Source of the DNA: Spongospora subterranea f. sp. subterranea
Taxonomy: Eukaryota > Endomyxa: Phytomyxea > Phytomyxea > Plasmodiophorida
Direction: 5' to 3'
DNA: 64,000 bases
NCBI GenBank assembly: GCA_049724395.1
Contig: JAUGWO010000084.1
Span: 62,001-126,000 of the forward strand
How positions within the stretch are numbered: the first letter of the stretch is position 1; each line of letters opens with the position of its first letter. The position numbers were made by a program, and so were the translations under genes. Below are positions 10,800 to 22,839 of this stretch, one piece after another. Below the pieces are notes generated by a model. The model was not told the origin of the DNA and did not search any database. It was given only the letters and a program-made list of their open reading frames with translations.

Positions 10800-11340
10800 T
10801 GAAATACAGAGAGCCATCTTGGTTTTGGGCAAACTTCGGTTATATTGTGGCATTGCGAGCAAGACGAGATTAATTCCGTCACATTCGTTGAGAGTTTCCA
10901 GACTTTGCATGTTGTCTTGCATGCGGCTACTTGGTTATACTGTGCTTGTTTTAGCCTTAGGAAAATCTGTGATTTTGCCAATTGGTCGCTCCTTTTCTCG
11001 AGCGATTGAGCTTGATTGTGTCGGTAAGTCAGATACCCCGATAACCGAATATTGTATCTCGGTCTTTCGTTTGAACTCTTCCCAATTTGTTCCTGTGAAC
11101 TCTGTATCAGCTGTAGGCCGCTGGTAAGTGTCGACAGGTCGACTTCCTGTTTTAGGTGGTGTTCCGAGTTCTGTTGTGGTCGTGTGTTTGGGAGTCGGTG
11201 TCCTGTTCGTTGTTGTTGGTTGCTCTTCTTCCTTTCGCCATAATCTCACAAACAGATACAACATGAGATTAGAGCGGAAGAGGAGTGATTGCATTGAGGT
11301 ACATCGGTTCAAGTAAGAATGTTGAACTAAGAGTGTGTAG
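10800..11340 (-). mobile_element. Copia-type gag fossil abutting a tRNA-Pro gene
   Basis: Minus-strand sequence encodes the Copia gag landmark FTGTNWEEFKRKTEIQY after a Thr/Pro-rich N-terminus, followed by a helical stretch. The same landmark recurs at 22.45 kb (LDGSNWEEFKRKLETQS). The 5' side of this fragment faces the 5' end of the tRNA-Pro gene at 11363, a short distance away. It is a decayed partial copy; no complete LTR pair is visible. Confidence 0.5.
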
Positions 11341-11362
11341 TTGTTGAAAATATCACGCTTGT

Positions 11363-11434
11363 GGCTTAGTGGTCTAGTGGCATGATTTCCCGTTTGGGTC
11401 GGGAAGGTCCCGGTTTCGATTACCGGCTGAGCCC
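11363..11434 (+). tRNA. tRNA-Pro (anticodon TGG)
   Basis: A 72-nt cloverleaf. The acceptor stem GGCTTAG pairs with CTGAGCC, the anticodon stem TTCCCG pairs with CGGGAA, the seven-base loop TTTGGGT places TGG at positions 34-36, and the T arm carries GGTTTCGATTACC. No intron. A T-rich terminator (TTTGTTTTTG) follows directly. The body is identical to the copy at 12010. Confidence 0.93.
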
Positions 11435-11483
11435 TTTGTTTTTGCCTTTCATGCATCGTGCAGACCTATTTTCTGGAATAGCA

Positions 11484-11540
11484 ATTTATTCAAGAATGGT
11501 TGGTCTCCAATTTATTCAAGAATGGCTGGTCTCCCATATT
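11484..11540. repeat. Short tandem duplication downstream of the tRNA
   Basis: Two adjacent copies of a unit of about 26 nt reading CAATTTATTCAAGAATGG followed by YTGGTCTCC, differing at one base. No function is evident. Confidence 0.7.
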
Positions 11541-12009
11541 TTGACAATTGAACATAGTCTTTGAGACGAATGCTTCAAAAAACTCTGCAAGTGTTGTTCC
11601 AAAATTCTTAGACTGCCCGAACTACATTCGTTTCGCCATTCTTGTTCAATTTCCGCAGAACTAACCGAATCCCAACTAAAATCAAAAGAATCAGTAATGA
11701 ATTGGAAGGTCTTTTACGATACCTTTGTTACTGTCAAATCAGACTTTACTTACGACCGGTAGCGTATAGATTAGGACCAAGCACAAGAAGCTGAAAGATC
11801 GTACGAGTAGCAGATCGTTGGATCAACAGTACGTTAGGTACGTTTGGATCGTCTCTCTGACACGCCCCCTCGTCCACAGCTGATCAATCATGAACCAAGT
11901 AAACATATGATCATCCGCGAGGTGATTCGTGATCATACTCTGAATAACTGTTGTTTGATATTTGGAAGAACATCGAGAGTGGTTTCCATACAAAATCAGT
12001 ATCTGTTTC

Positions 12010-12081
12010 GGCTTAGTGGTCTAGTGGCATGATTTCCCGTTTGGGTCGGGAAGGTCCCGGTTTCGATTACCGGCTGAGCCC
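12010..12081 (+). tRNA. tRNA-Pro (anticodon TGG)
   Basis: A 72-nt cloverleaf identical in sequence to the tRNA at 11363, with TGG in the anticodon loop. It is followed by AATGTTTTTTC, a Pol III-type T run. Its flanks differ from those of the first copy apart from the gene itself. Confidence 0.93.
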
Positions 12082-12627
12082 AATGTTTTTTCTCTCCTCA
12101 CAAGTTTTGTTCGATGAAAAGTGGGGTTGAATGTGAGCGCTGATTCTGAAAATCAACCATGATTCATCGTTTTCCTTAAGGAACCCTCGGTCGGCCGACT
12201 GCGGCTGATTTTTTTTTGTGTTTTCTCTATGTGGAGTTGGGGCCAGTACAACAAAATCGCAAACAAATGACGTGTTGGCCTGTGGCCCTTTGGTAAATTG
12301 GGGGCCAAACGAATCCACACCTGGGTGGTCGACCGATAGTCTCAAGGGGAATCTGACCTTGTAAGGCTCATCTTCATGGATCTACTGTAGGCAAAACTTT
12401 TTTCGCAGCTGATGGAGGTGGTTGCGGTTAACGTGGCGTTGCGGCAAGAGGCAATCTCTGAGAGCGGGGCATTAGGAATCCCCAGCAATCGCATTCTTTC
12501 ACAATCAGGGAAACTCAGCCGGTATTCTCTTTTTTGGAAAATGCAAAGGCAGCCAATCCACTCCGATTTTTTCATACCTGACAGGGAGCCCACTTTGAAA
12601 AATATACGATGATCTAAATATTGTGTA

Positions 12628-15600
12628 TTATATTGACGATGAGCCAGGATCGTTAGACTGCTCTGTGTTGGGATTTTCAAAATCCAAATCGGAACGGATC
12701 TCACCTGATTCAGCGTCACTTTCGTCAACGACGTTGGCCGGTTCAACTTCGATGAGATCGGCAGGTTCTTCTTGCGACGGGGCAACGTCCGAAGGTGGCG
12801 GTATGTCTTCGACCTATGCCGAGATTTGATTTGACAGGCAACCAACGCAATAATGCAATTCGTTCGTTTACAGGTATTTCAAGAGACGGTTGTTCTGAAG
12901 CTGAAGGTCGTTGCCGCCTCAATCTGCGTAAAGCAGGCAGTACTTCTTCGGTGTCTGTAGATAAGAAAACTGCTTAACCACGATACTGATAGAATTAACA
13001 TTGGGCATAATTACTCGAAGGCTGAACGGCGGGATTCTCAGATGCAGTAGGAACAGCAACTTCCTGGACTGGTTCAGTTTTAGCCTTCTTATTCGAAGGC
13101 TCTGGCTCAGCCACCTCTGGCAAAGACGGACGCTTCCTGGGCACCGGTTCAAACTCGGACACTTCGTCGGCAATTTCTGAATTCTGCTGATTCGCCTCGA
13201 TTAACTGGCGCCGAAGTGTTGTCACCTGCCCCTGGCTATCCGCATTTTCAGCTGATCGTTGCGCCAATATCTGATGTTGGATCAAAACAATGGATTATGA
13301 TATTGAGCCAATAAAACAACTTGCTGTAGACTTTCAATTTCAGCACTGGCTCCAGCATTTCGCTCTTCGGCTAAGGAAAGTCGCTCCTGTAACTCGGAAA
13401 CCTGAGGACAGTTATCAGCAGCGTCTGTAGAATGTTGGGTCAAAAAACATACCTGCTCACCGCATGCGAAAAGCGATTGCTTCTGAAACAAAGGTAAAGA
13501 AATTAAAACCTACCCCAGAAGTAACAAAACAGAAAAACCTGGGTATCCAACTGGAATTGCAGAGATACAACTGTCTCATTCCTGATAAAGGATAAGATCG
13601 AGCAATAAACAATGCAATGCTATATTGCTACCTCTTTTCCAGTACGAGTTTCGACCGCAAACACAGTTCTCGCAGGGTTTTGATACACTTTTGGGCATCA
13701 GCAAGTTGTTGAACAAAGGACGAAGGATCGGGACGACTTTGCAATTCACGTTTAAGTTGATTAACTTGTTGCAAATTGAAAAGGGCAGATTTCTATAAAA
13801 AATCAACAAGGCAGAAAACGAGGAAACAAACAGAATGCTAATACCCGGATATTGTCAATATTGACTTGGCCTTGCGTCGCCTTGGAAATCTGAGCCTGGA
13901 GCTCTGTGATGCGGGACTAGGATGAATAGTTTTGTTAACAAAACTAAAACAGTTTACTACACCAATTATACCTCTTTGGCATTCAGTTTTTCTTCGAGTT
14001 CCTCGATTTGTTTCTTCGCATCCTCAAAGGACTGTTGCGCTTGTCGATACAGTTCAGGGTCGATTTGATTGTATCTGAGAAAGATAATGGTCAACTCAGT
14101 AATACTTTTGAAAAAATAAAGCTACCGAGAGAGGAGTTGTTGATTCCGATCTTTCCACCGCTGCACATCAGAGACAAGAACAGAATTTTCAGCCTCAAGC
14201 CTCAGAACTGTAGCATTCAGTTCTGATATTTGTAGCTGCATTGGCGCTACACTTTCTTCGAATTCTAATATCCTACGCTCCATCTGTAGGATCATAATAA
14301 CTGTGAGACGACGACAAAAATAACGAAGATGATTGAACAAACTTGCGAGCATTGAGCAATTAACTCTAGTTTTTGTGAGCGAAGCATTTGATTGCTTTCT
14401 AGAAGCACAGCGTATTCATCATGGGCCACGATCGGGGCAGGAATCGTGGTTTTTGGAGAATCCTAAATAGCCCAATTAGCAGGATGAATTAAGACATCAC
14501 CCCAGCAACCAACTTGAAGCTGAACGATGTGCTCCTGGGCTTTTTGCAAACTTGACCGAAGTTGCTGAGATTCAATCTCAAACCTGAGGGCCTGTCGCTT
14601 CGCGGCTTCTGCTTCCGCTTCGGCAATTTCTTTTTCAGAGCGTAAGTGCGACACAATTTGCCTGGTTCTTTCTTCACCTGCGTTGAGGCACTAAACGACT
14701 GGATACGAAAACAGCAATTCAAATAGGTACTTTCATCGCCTCCTGCAAGCATTTCGGTTCCAGGAGCGCCAACAACAATCCTTGATCTACCACTCTCGAG
14801 TTGAGAGAGTAAAAGGTCATTCTGCATCGTAAGGCTGTTAATTGTATCCCGAGCCTGGACAAAAATCATCAAAGCTGTCAAAAGCGAGTATAAGACGAAC
14901 TTGAGAAACTTGGTCATTGAGAGCAGCAATTTCGCGATACGCCTGATTTTGAAGGACATTGGCTGCATCAACCTCAGCACGCGAATGCTCTAATTGCTCT
15001 TTAACGGAGGTGAGATTATCCCGGAGCTCGTTGAGACCTGATATCGCCTTAGCATGACCAGTTAATTCGGTTTCGTATCTGCCAAAGAGGGCAATTGAGC
15101 AAAGGAGTCGTATAATGCGCGAAATTTGATAGAGTACCGCTTCATATAGTCAAGAGCTTCCTGTTCTTTGCTTTTGGCAAAAAACTCTGCAGAAGATAGG
15201 CGCAATTCTGCTTGCTCAACACGACATTCATATTCCGCAATCTTGGCTTGGCATTCCTCATTTACATGTTTCTTCGTGGTACTTTCCTAAAAATCGAATT
15301 GAGAAAACGAAATCAGATCTTTCCAACGGTATACCTCTTCCAGTTGAAGCATGATATCGTTATACTGTTGTTCAGAGGCATGACAATGATCTGTCAACTC
15401 TTGGATACGTTGCTTCAACGAGACGACGTCTGCTTCTAATCTTTGCCGTCTATCGACTTGCTCATTGAGCGCTTGTAAACGCTCATCAGCAACAGCTTTC
15501 CATGTATCCCGCTCCTCTTTCAACGAGTTCGTCGTCAGATGCAAAGTTTCCACCTCGGCCTGTGAAAATTTATCTGGAAAAACATCCCCTAATCACTCAG

Positions 15601-18600
15601 ATTGTTATAGATACCTGAGTATGGGCAAGCTCTGTCATGAGTTGACGTTCTGCCTTATTGCTGCTACCTCCAGCCGCGTGTTCTGCCAACATATCTCGTT
15701 CCTTTTTGAGAGCTCGTAGCTGCTCTACAACGTCAGCATGTGCTGCTTCTGCGGATGCAGCGGCGGCACTAAGTGCTGCCAACTTCTCATTGGCTTCATT
15801 GCCAGACCTGGTGGCCACCTCAAGCGATGCGTGGAGGGTGGCGCATTGTTGTTCGAGAACCTAATTTCCCCACTGAGAAACAGTGATTCGAACAGCGCAA
15901 TAATCCGACTTTGATATTCTGCTGCAAATTTCGCCTATCAGCAGTTGATTGTTTCTGAGATTGCAGCCAATCTTGGTATATCTTCTCTTTCTCAGCAGCA
16001 AGACCGGAAATATTTTTGGATTCGCCCGAATCCAGCCTGACAACCAATCAAACACAAGGGAAAATGCATCGAAGCCAAACTAACCTAGATTGTACCGACT
16101 CCATTGCCGATAGCAATTGCTCGTTATGACGACGAAGTACCGATAAGTCTCCACACTGCGCGGATAGTCGCTCCTCAGTTTTCGCGGCCAATTCCAGTTG
16201 CATGCGGGTCTGAAAAATCTTAGATGATGTGATCGCAAATCGATAAAGCTGGAATCCTCACTTGCTGGAGTTGAACAGATGTTCGAGTATACCGTTGGTT
16301 TGCTTCAGTCAAATCAGAAGACAAACCTGTTACTTTTTCTTGCAAAGAAGCCATCAGGACATCCTTATGAGCATCCTGAGATCTACGCTAAACGATTAGT
16401 TCTATCTGGGTGAAAGCGAAAATATGTTGAAGCGATACCTTAACCGTTCAGCTTCTTGCGACAGGCGAGTGACTTGAGAATTTGCCCATTCGAGCTTCTG
16501 TTTTGCCAAAGCGACTTCGCCTTCACAAGCTGCAAGTTTCATCATCGCTTCTCGGTGCTGTCGACGAGCATCATCGACGTCTTGCTGAGAGAAAACATAT
16601 GCCCAGATTCAAAAAAACTCCAGCATCAATCTACCTGTAATTGATACTCGCTGGCTTGTTTTTCTTTTTGCAACATCTCGATATGAATACGCAGTTCGTT
16701 GACATGAGAATTATTAGCAGCCTCCACAGTAGAGCTACTTAAGAAATCAGCCCAAAGATCATTGATAGCACGTCAATTTTGGCACGAACGGTGGAGGCGC
16801 GAGTGTTTGCAGCTGGTTTTCTGGTGACTCTCCGCGATGCGACAGAATCTGAGTTTCTAAACGAGCAAGTTTTAAATCACGGTTCTTGAGCTCATCTTCC
16901 AGTTGATGAACTACAAGCCTCCAATCATCCACACTGGATTCATCTCTTTCCTCTAGTAGCAATAATCAATAAATCAAATAGACAACTACTGCCAATATAC
17001 CATTGGGTTTGATCAACAGCTGTTGCGAAGATGGTCAGGGTCAACGAAGCAGCAAATCGGAGCTGTGGATTTTCCAAATCAGGGTCAACGAAGTCATCAA
17101 ATCGGAGCTGAGAACATGAAATGAGTTTAGAAGAACGATAAAAGTGATTGACATCGGACTCGTTCAAGAAGCCGATTTTTTATCGCGCTTTCACGGTTGG
17201 AAATTTCAATGGCATCCTGAAGCTGCAATAAAGAGACAGTCAGATGCATATAGAGGAAAAAATATATTCAAAAGCACCTTGCGCTGCAAAACGTCGCGTT
17301 GATGATTGGCTTCTTGGACCCGAATAGCAAGCTTTTGATTAACTTTCAAAACCTGAACGGGTGGAGAATGAAAATCGGGCGAAAACAAACAATAACAATC
17401 TATTACGTTCTCATAATCTGATCGTTGCTCTTGCAGGAGAGGAAGCTGCTCATTAACCTACTCCCTGTGTCAATGAGCTCTGTTGGCATAGAGAAACAAG
17501 CTGCAAACCTCGACTTGTATTTGTTCGAGATACAGCTCGAGCTTCCGGCTCCTTGCTTGCTCATTGATAAGCGCATTGCTACATTGAACAAGGCGACCAT
17601 AAATGTCATCAACTGTCACGTCTTTTAAAGAAACTTCTCCTAAAAAGTAATGAAATGAGCTCAACAGTCTTCAAACTCCTTCAAAAGCAACAAACCCATT
17701 TGTATCTGAAGATAGGGCTGTTCGCCATCCTTAAGCCTTTGAAGTTCAACGGTCAAAAAATCTATGCGCGATTTGGCTTCTGCTAACGCAGATGCATCGT
17801 CGCTGCTTTTTTGTCGAAACATTTCAGCAGATTCCGTTGCCGCAGAGTTATCAGTGCGCAGCTGCTGAACAGTTGTTTCCAACGATTCCACCTTAGCTCT
17901 GAGGGCGTTTAAGCTGCGCTTATACGTTGCGGATACGCGCTTCTCAGCATCCAATTCACCTGAAACAAAGCTCAATCATCGTGAGCAAACGATTTGCTAA
18001 ACTTAATATATACCTTGATATTGGCAGCATATGCTAGCGCAGGCGTTTTTTTCTTCCTGGACTTGATTCGCGACTTCCACCATTCGCGACTCAAGAGATG
18101 AAGTTTCCTCGACATTTTTCAGGAACCTGTCAAATGTTCATTACACTGCATGGTTGCCATTGCCCAATCAAGATTGACCTGCGCTCCCACTCAGAACACT
18201 GCACCTTCAAAGAATCAATATGGCTTGTCAATTCTCCAACTTGAGCACCATGTTTCCGTTGCAGCGTCAGAAACTGCTCTGAGCGCATCTCAAGCTCATC
18301 ATTTAGTGCCTCATTCTGTTTTGCCAGCAACGATTTTTGCTGCTCGATGTCGGCTGAAACAGATAATCATGTAAATATTCGACTCAAAGATATGATGGCG
18401 GTACTAAGCACAGACCAAGCTGAAACTGCAATGGCTTTAAAATCGCTTTCTCCACACTTAGAGCACGTTCGGCAGCATGCACCTGATAGTGCAGAGATAT
18501 CAGCGGGAGGAATCCTTTCCGTTGATGGGAATGTTAACCTGCTGAGTCATTTGAAGCTGTTTCTCGCTATAAAAACTGCAATCTTCCCGAATCCGATCAA

Positions 18601-19066
18601 TCTCAACTTCAAACTGTGCAGTCCTTTCCAATAATTGAGCATAGCGGATCTTCTCCTGCTCGGATTCAGTCATAAGCTGCTCTCTGGACGCCTGCAGCCG
18701 CTTTAGCTTCTCTTCCGCATCAGACGCTCCGAATTTGAGCCTTTCTACGTCGCGTTCTGCAATTTCCAATCGAACGCGAGTAGAGCTTAACTCCGTTTGA
18801 CATTCTGCCTGCGCAGCTATCAATGCGTCCTTTTCACGTTCACATTGGTGAAGAAGTTGCTCTGAAAATTTATACCTCAGTGTCGTCCCGCCAAGCGCAA
18901 AGAGTATTAAACGCATCTGAACGCGAACAGGAATGGATAACGACAAAAGAAAATCGAAAACAACGAACAGTATAACCACTAGTGCCCGTCAACCTAAATT
19001 AAGCCTTTCGGATTCATGGCGAGCTTCGGCCGTTTCCAGCTCCTGACGCAGCTGCAGCGCCGCCAT
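12628..19066 (-). CDS. TPR: TPR/MLP/NUA nuclear-basket nucleoporin
   Basis: TPR homologues are very long coiled-coil filaments on the nuclear side of the pore, with roles in mRNA export quality control and chromatin. The gene is a chain of about two dozen coiled-coil exons separated by short introns. The conserved TPR_MLP1/2 core is readable: QNDLLLSQLESGRSR (about 14800), LRSEKEIAEAEAEAAKRQ (about 14600) and AENSVLVSDVQRWKDRNQQ (about 14150), which match the human QNSLLHEQI, REKEIAE and DVKRWKARNQ landmarks in the same order. The C-terminus turns acidic and low-complexity with a basic KRPSLPEVAEPEPSNKKAK patch, likely a nuclear signal, and ends DLDFENPNTEQ...GSSSI at a TAA at 12628-12630. 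The proposed start is the ATG at 19066 (MAALQLRQELETAEARHESE), directly followed by a donor. Estimated length is about 1,600-1,700 residues, shorter than human (2,363) but near yeast Mlp. The divergent neighbour starts 480 bases away. Confidence 0.85.
17035..17110. repeat. Tandem duplication inside the TPR gene
   Basis: Two near-identical copies of a unit starting TCAGGGTCAACGAAG and ending AAATCGGAGCTG lie at 17035-17065 and 17079-17110, 44 bases apart start to start. The second is one base longer. They straddle an exon/intron region of the coiled-coil gene, so one copy may be intronic. Confidence 0.75.
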
Positions 19067-19548
19067 TCGGCTCAATGCCTGGGCCGATCTGGTGGATAAC
19101 TTGCAATCTGATGGCCGGTGTTGTGCAAATGGGTCGCCCTGGAGAGGGGGCCAGGACAGAAACGGGGTTCAAATTATGGGGTTGCAGTTCAATGGTACCC
19201 CGTCTCGATAATATACACACCGTCGTCCTAACGTGCTCCCGTTACACCATCAGTCCATCACCAATTTTGCCGTGAGGTTGGCGCTACGCACGCCATGTCT
19301 GAACCTCGATGAGCCGTTTTCCTGGAAGCTTCGGTGGCCAACGACCCTGAACGAAAAAAAAAATCTGAGAAGCAAAGCGGGGAAGTGCTCTGATGGGCAG
19401 GTGTCGGTCTGGGTGCGTGTTAACTGCATGAATTAATCTATGGGGGCGTGTCTTGGTCGGGGTGACTGACTGCATGGATCGGCGTCGATGATTTGGCCAT
19501 GAACAGTACACCGATTCACATCGTACTATCGATATTGGCGGGTTGAGT

Positions 19549-20148
19549 ATGCAGAGATTTGCGGGAGCGAAAATGGGGCCCGGAGCCCCGGGATCGCCCG
19601 GAGTCAAACAGCTGTCGCTGCTCAAGATGAAAATCAAGGACCAGAAACGGATTCCGAAATCGTCACCGTTTCCCGCCGAGGAGGAATACAAAGAGATATC
19701 GTTGGTACTCTGCCAGGTCTGTGGACGAAATTTTTCAGAAGATCGTATCGTGCAACATGCACGGGTTTGCAAACACGCTAAACCTCGGAAAATTTTCGAT
19801 CCATCAGAGCACCGAACACGGAATACTGAACTTGCTCAGTTCTTCAAAGCGGCGAAAATCGCGGAACCTAATTCCAAAAGTGTTAAACAGAAATCTCAAG
19901 AATGGAAGCGTCGTTCTGAAGAGTTAAGGGATGCGCTGTCATCTGCGCGTGCTCCAGCAGGGTTGAAAGCGTTGGGCGCTCCTGGTGGAGCTCCCAAGGT
20001 GAATACGTCCTTCATTCCGTGCCCGCATTGCCAACGACGGTTCAACGCTAAGGCCGCTGAACGACATATCCCCCTGTGTTCTTCGATTGTGAATAGACCG
20101 AAACGCCTGGAAAGAGGTTCTGGGCGGAAGGCGTATTCAAGGGTCTGA
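19549..20148 (+). CDS. ZC2HC1-type zinc-finger protein
   Basis: A single-exon gene of 199 residues with ATG at 19549 (MQRFAGAKMGPGAPG). It carries two C2HC fingers: CQVCGRNFSEDRIVQHARVC (residues about 55-75) and CPHCQRRFNAKAAERHIPLC (about 160-180). Each has the C-x2-C-x12-H-x3-C spacing of the ZC2HC1 (FAM164) family, and the basic linker between them is typical. In animals and flagellates such proteins are often linked to cilia or sperm; nothing here proves that. The gene is divergent from TPR and the two may share a promoter region at 19067-19548. Confidence 0.82.
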   Translation: MQRFAGAKMGPGAPGSPGVKQLSLLKMKIKDQKRIPKSSPFPAEEEYKEISLVLCQVCGRNFSEDRIVQHARVCKHAKPRKIFDPSEHRTRNTELAQFFKAAKIAEPNSKSVKQKSQEWKRRSEELRDALSSARAPAGLKALGAPGGAPKVNTSFIPCPHCQRRFNAKAAERHIPLCSSIVNRPKRLERGSGRKAYSRV

Positions 20149-20224
20149 GGTAGTGAAATCGACGTTTGCCATGGTGGAAAAATTCCACTTATACATTTAT
20201 AAATGGAAATATTTTAATGCAAAT

Positions 20225-20413
20225 TTATTTTACAAATGGCAAATGAATCATGGTCAGATCAGCTTGACGAATTGGCGTTTCTGTTCCGCGCTCAAACGTT
20301 TCTTCACGATAGAACTGCTGTCGATACTCGTGGACGATATCGATGTTTTCATATTCCGTCAATAAGCTGTTCCAAAAGCGCAGATCATGACGCGTTCGTA
20401 ACGGTTTGGGCAT
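20225..20413 (-). CDS. Small 62-residue hypothetical protein or last exon
   Basis: ATG at 20413, stop at 20225. The peptide is strongly charged and aromatic (RHDLRFWNSLLTEYENIDIV, then HEYRQQFYREETFERG), unlike a chance frame, and looks like a compact helical domain. It ends HLPFVK close behind the convergent ZC2HC1 gene. I do not recognise the family. It could be a complete small protein or the last exon of a longer minus-strand gene. Confidence 0.4.
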   Translation of the reverse strand: MPKPLRTRHDLRFWNSLLTEYENIDIVHEYRQQFYREETFERGTETPIRQADLTMIHLPFVK

Positions 20414-20735
20414 TCATCACGGCTCGAGGAGAGGCGGCATCATGATGTTCCTCTCAACCAAAGTCGCCAACGAGAATATAAGCAAACATGTGGTAAGTTT
20501 TCTGCACAGCGATGTGGATGTCACATCCTGTAATCTGCCAAGTGTCGTTTCGCAAACGGCCGGATCTCCGGCGATCGTGTCGGGATTGTCGACGACGGGT
20601 CATCTTCACGTCCTCAATACCATCCGCGACGACATCGTCCACAACGAGGGCGGAGACAGTCAACTCATCAGACACCAGATGGACAAGTACAACCATTCTC
20701 AACAAAACTAAAATCCGTTCAGCTTCGTCCTTGTA

Positions 20736-21195
20736 ATGACCCTAAACTTACACAGGATTCTCCTCATCCTGGCCTTGCCTACAGTTCTACCCGCTCCCGC
20801 TCTTCCAATCAGTTCTGTGCCATCACTGTTCTCATCCCCTTTTTATGTTCAGGAATCGCGCTTACACTGTCATGTCACCCGATACACCAAGAATCCCATT
20901 CAAGGGAGCGCCTGGATTCTTTTTGCCAAGAAGTCTCGTCTCTGATACCAAGGAAGCGCATCAACGCTATTTCTCCAACGATGTTCACTCTCGCGATCTC
21001 ACATACTCATTCGCAGTGGCGAAACATGGCACTTCACAACATAACTTTGAATATATCAATTATTTTATGCCAAATCGACGTGGTCAATTCCTGAAAGTAC
21101 AACAGATATTTGATATGACAGCACGTGGGAAGACACGACTATTGGAATGTCAAACTACATCCAAGGTCACGTCGATGATGTTCATTTCAGTTTGA
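20736..21195 (+). other. Coding-like stretch with a possible signal peptide, unresolved
   Basis: The ATG at 20736 begins MTLNLHRILLILALPTVLPA, a plausible signal peptide, in a 69-codon frame. An overlapping frame from about 20845 to 21195 encodes a coding-like C-terminal segment (FEYINYFMPNRRGQFLKVQQ). A short intron could join them but I could not fix one in phase. It may equally be mobile-element debris. No family recognised. Confidence 0.22.
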
Positions 21196-22158
21196 GGACA
21201 AATTTATGAGTGTACGGTTTCCTTTTAAATTATCATCAAATCCGTCGTTCTTTCCGGAACTTTCATTAGCAGTATGCCATGTCATTAGCCATCATTGGCA
21301 TGTGAAGGCAGTTGTCTACCTGTAGATGATTCCTCTTTTTTCGCCCCACAACAACCCATCGATCTCGACCATTCAACTCGCGCGATCATGGCCCCCATGG
21401 ATTCCTCCGGATTCGTGGAAAGAATTTCTCAATCACAGCACAATCGGATTCCGCCCGAAAAGCGAACTAAATATTCAGCTTCAATGAAATCGCTTCTTCG
21501 ACTTCGTCATCCATTAGTTCAACAATCAGCTAAATTCCCGGGGGCAAGCTTCCTTATCAGCACTACATTCTCTTTATGGGTCACCTAATTGGCGCCGCCC
21601 GTAATATCGCAGATGGGCAAAGGACGCCCGGTTTGTCCGACCACAGCGATTCGTGTTCTAAGGTAATCCTTCATGCTTTGTGACGGCTTCAATATGCAAC
21701 ATCGAACGATGGCGAAGCTTTGACAACACCACAGATTCTTCACAAAGGTCAATGAGTCTTTTCCAGATTCCTTTAGTCGATGCTGTGACCATTTCATGAA
21801 GATATGTGCACATGCTACTTAGTGTGTCGTTTAGTTGTTCGATGGGATTGGGATCACGTGGACTGTGCTCAAATGTGTCCTAACTCATCACTGTGACCAA
21901 ACTCTCTAGTTTCCTTCTGGAATCAACTTCGGGAATCAAAGAGCTGTGATTATAGCACAAATTTGTCCAGGATATGTGGAATCATGGTGGCATTCATAAT
22001 ATGCTGCTCATGTTCATCGACAGGCGTTTGTTTTTCACGTCTTACAGTAGGCAAAGCTGTGAAATTCAGAATCTCACAGATTCCGATAGCGGTATGTGCA
22101 AATATAATGAAGATTCCAGCAAAGTGATGTTTGATAGATAATTATCACTTCAGCTTGA

Positions 22159-22762
22159 TACTGTTGACGTGAGTCACTAAATCATCGTTGAATCTTCATC
22201 CTTCTCTATTGAGTCAAAAAACAACTCTTCTATAACCACTAATCCATCTACCACTATCGTTTATCAGATTAAGAGTCCCATCACTCTCGAGACAAGATGG
22301 CGAAGAGTAGACGACGCGAAACAATGGCTTCCAGCCGAAGACAAACCGTCGATCCTAACGATAATGGACAAGCAGCTCAAGATGATCAGACAGTACATGG
22401 GCTGACGGAAGAAGTCAACTTGTCTCTATATAACACCGGCCTAAAACTGATCCCCCAGTTAGATGGATCCAACTGGGAAGAATTCAAAAGAAAACTGGAG
22501 ACCCAATCATGTACTGTCTGATCATCTTGGGCTGCTTGTCCATAATCGTTAGGATCGACGGTTTGTCTTCTGCTGGAAGCCAGTGTTTCACGTCGTTTAC
22601 TCTTCGCCATCTTATCTCGAGAGTGATGTGACTCTTAATCTCCTTAACGGTAGTGGTGAATGATTAAGTTGTAACGATAAGGAGTATTTTAAAAGAGTAG
22701 TTTTATTGACTTAATAGAGACGGATAAGGATTCAACGATGATTTAGTGATTCACGTTAACAA
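22159..22762. mobile_element. Copia-type 5' ends in inverted arrangement next to a tRNA
   Basis: A plus-strand arm from about 22159 begins with an LTR-like TGTTGACGTGA and runs through a leader into the start of a gag-like frame (MAKSRRRETMASSRRQ, later GSNWEEFKRKLETQ). A minus-strand arm from about 22762 back to about 22500 begins TGTTAACGTGA and repeats the same LTR-leader-gag order, so the two copies face each other. The outer end of the right arm lies about six bases from the tRNA-Pro at 22768. Both copies are truncated, non-functional fragments; the arms are close in sequence, so the event is younger than the Gypsy debris. Confidence 0.6.
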
Positions 22763-22767
22763 CTGTC

Positions 22768-22839
22768 GGCTTAGTGGTCTAGTGGCATGATTTCCCGTTC
22801 GGGTCGGGAAGGTCCCGGTTTCGATTACCGGCTGAGCCC
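22768..22839 (+). tRNA. tRNA-Pro (anticodon CGG)
   Basis: A 72-nt cloverleaf identical to the copies at 11363 and 12010 except for one base: the loop reads TTCGGGT, making the anticodon CGG. A T-rich stretch (TTGTTTTGATTTTT) follows. Confidence 0.93.
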
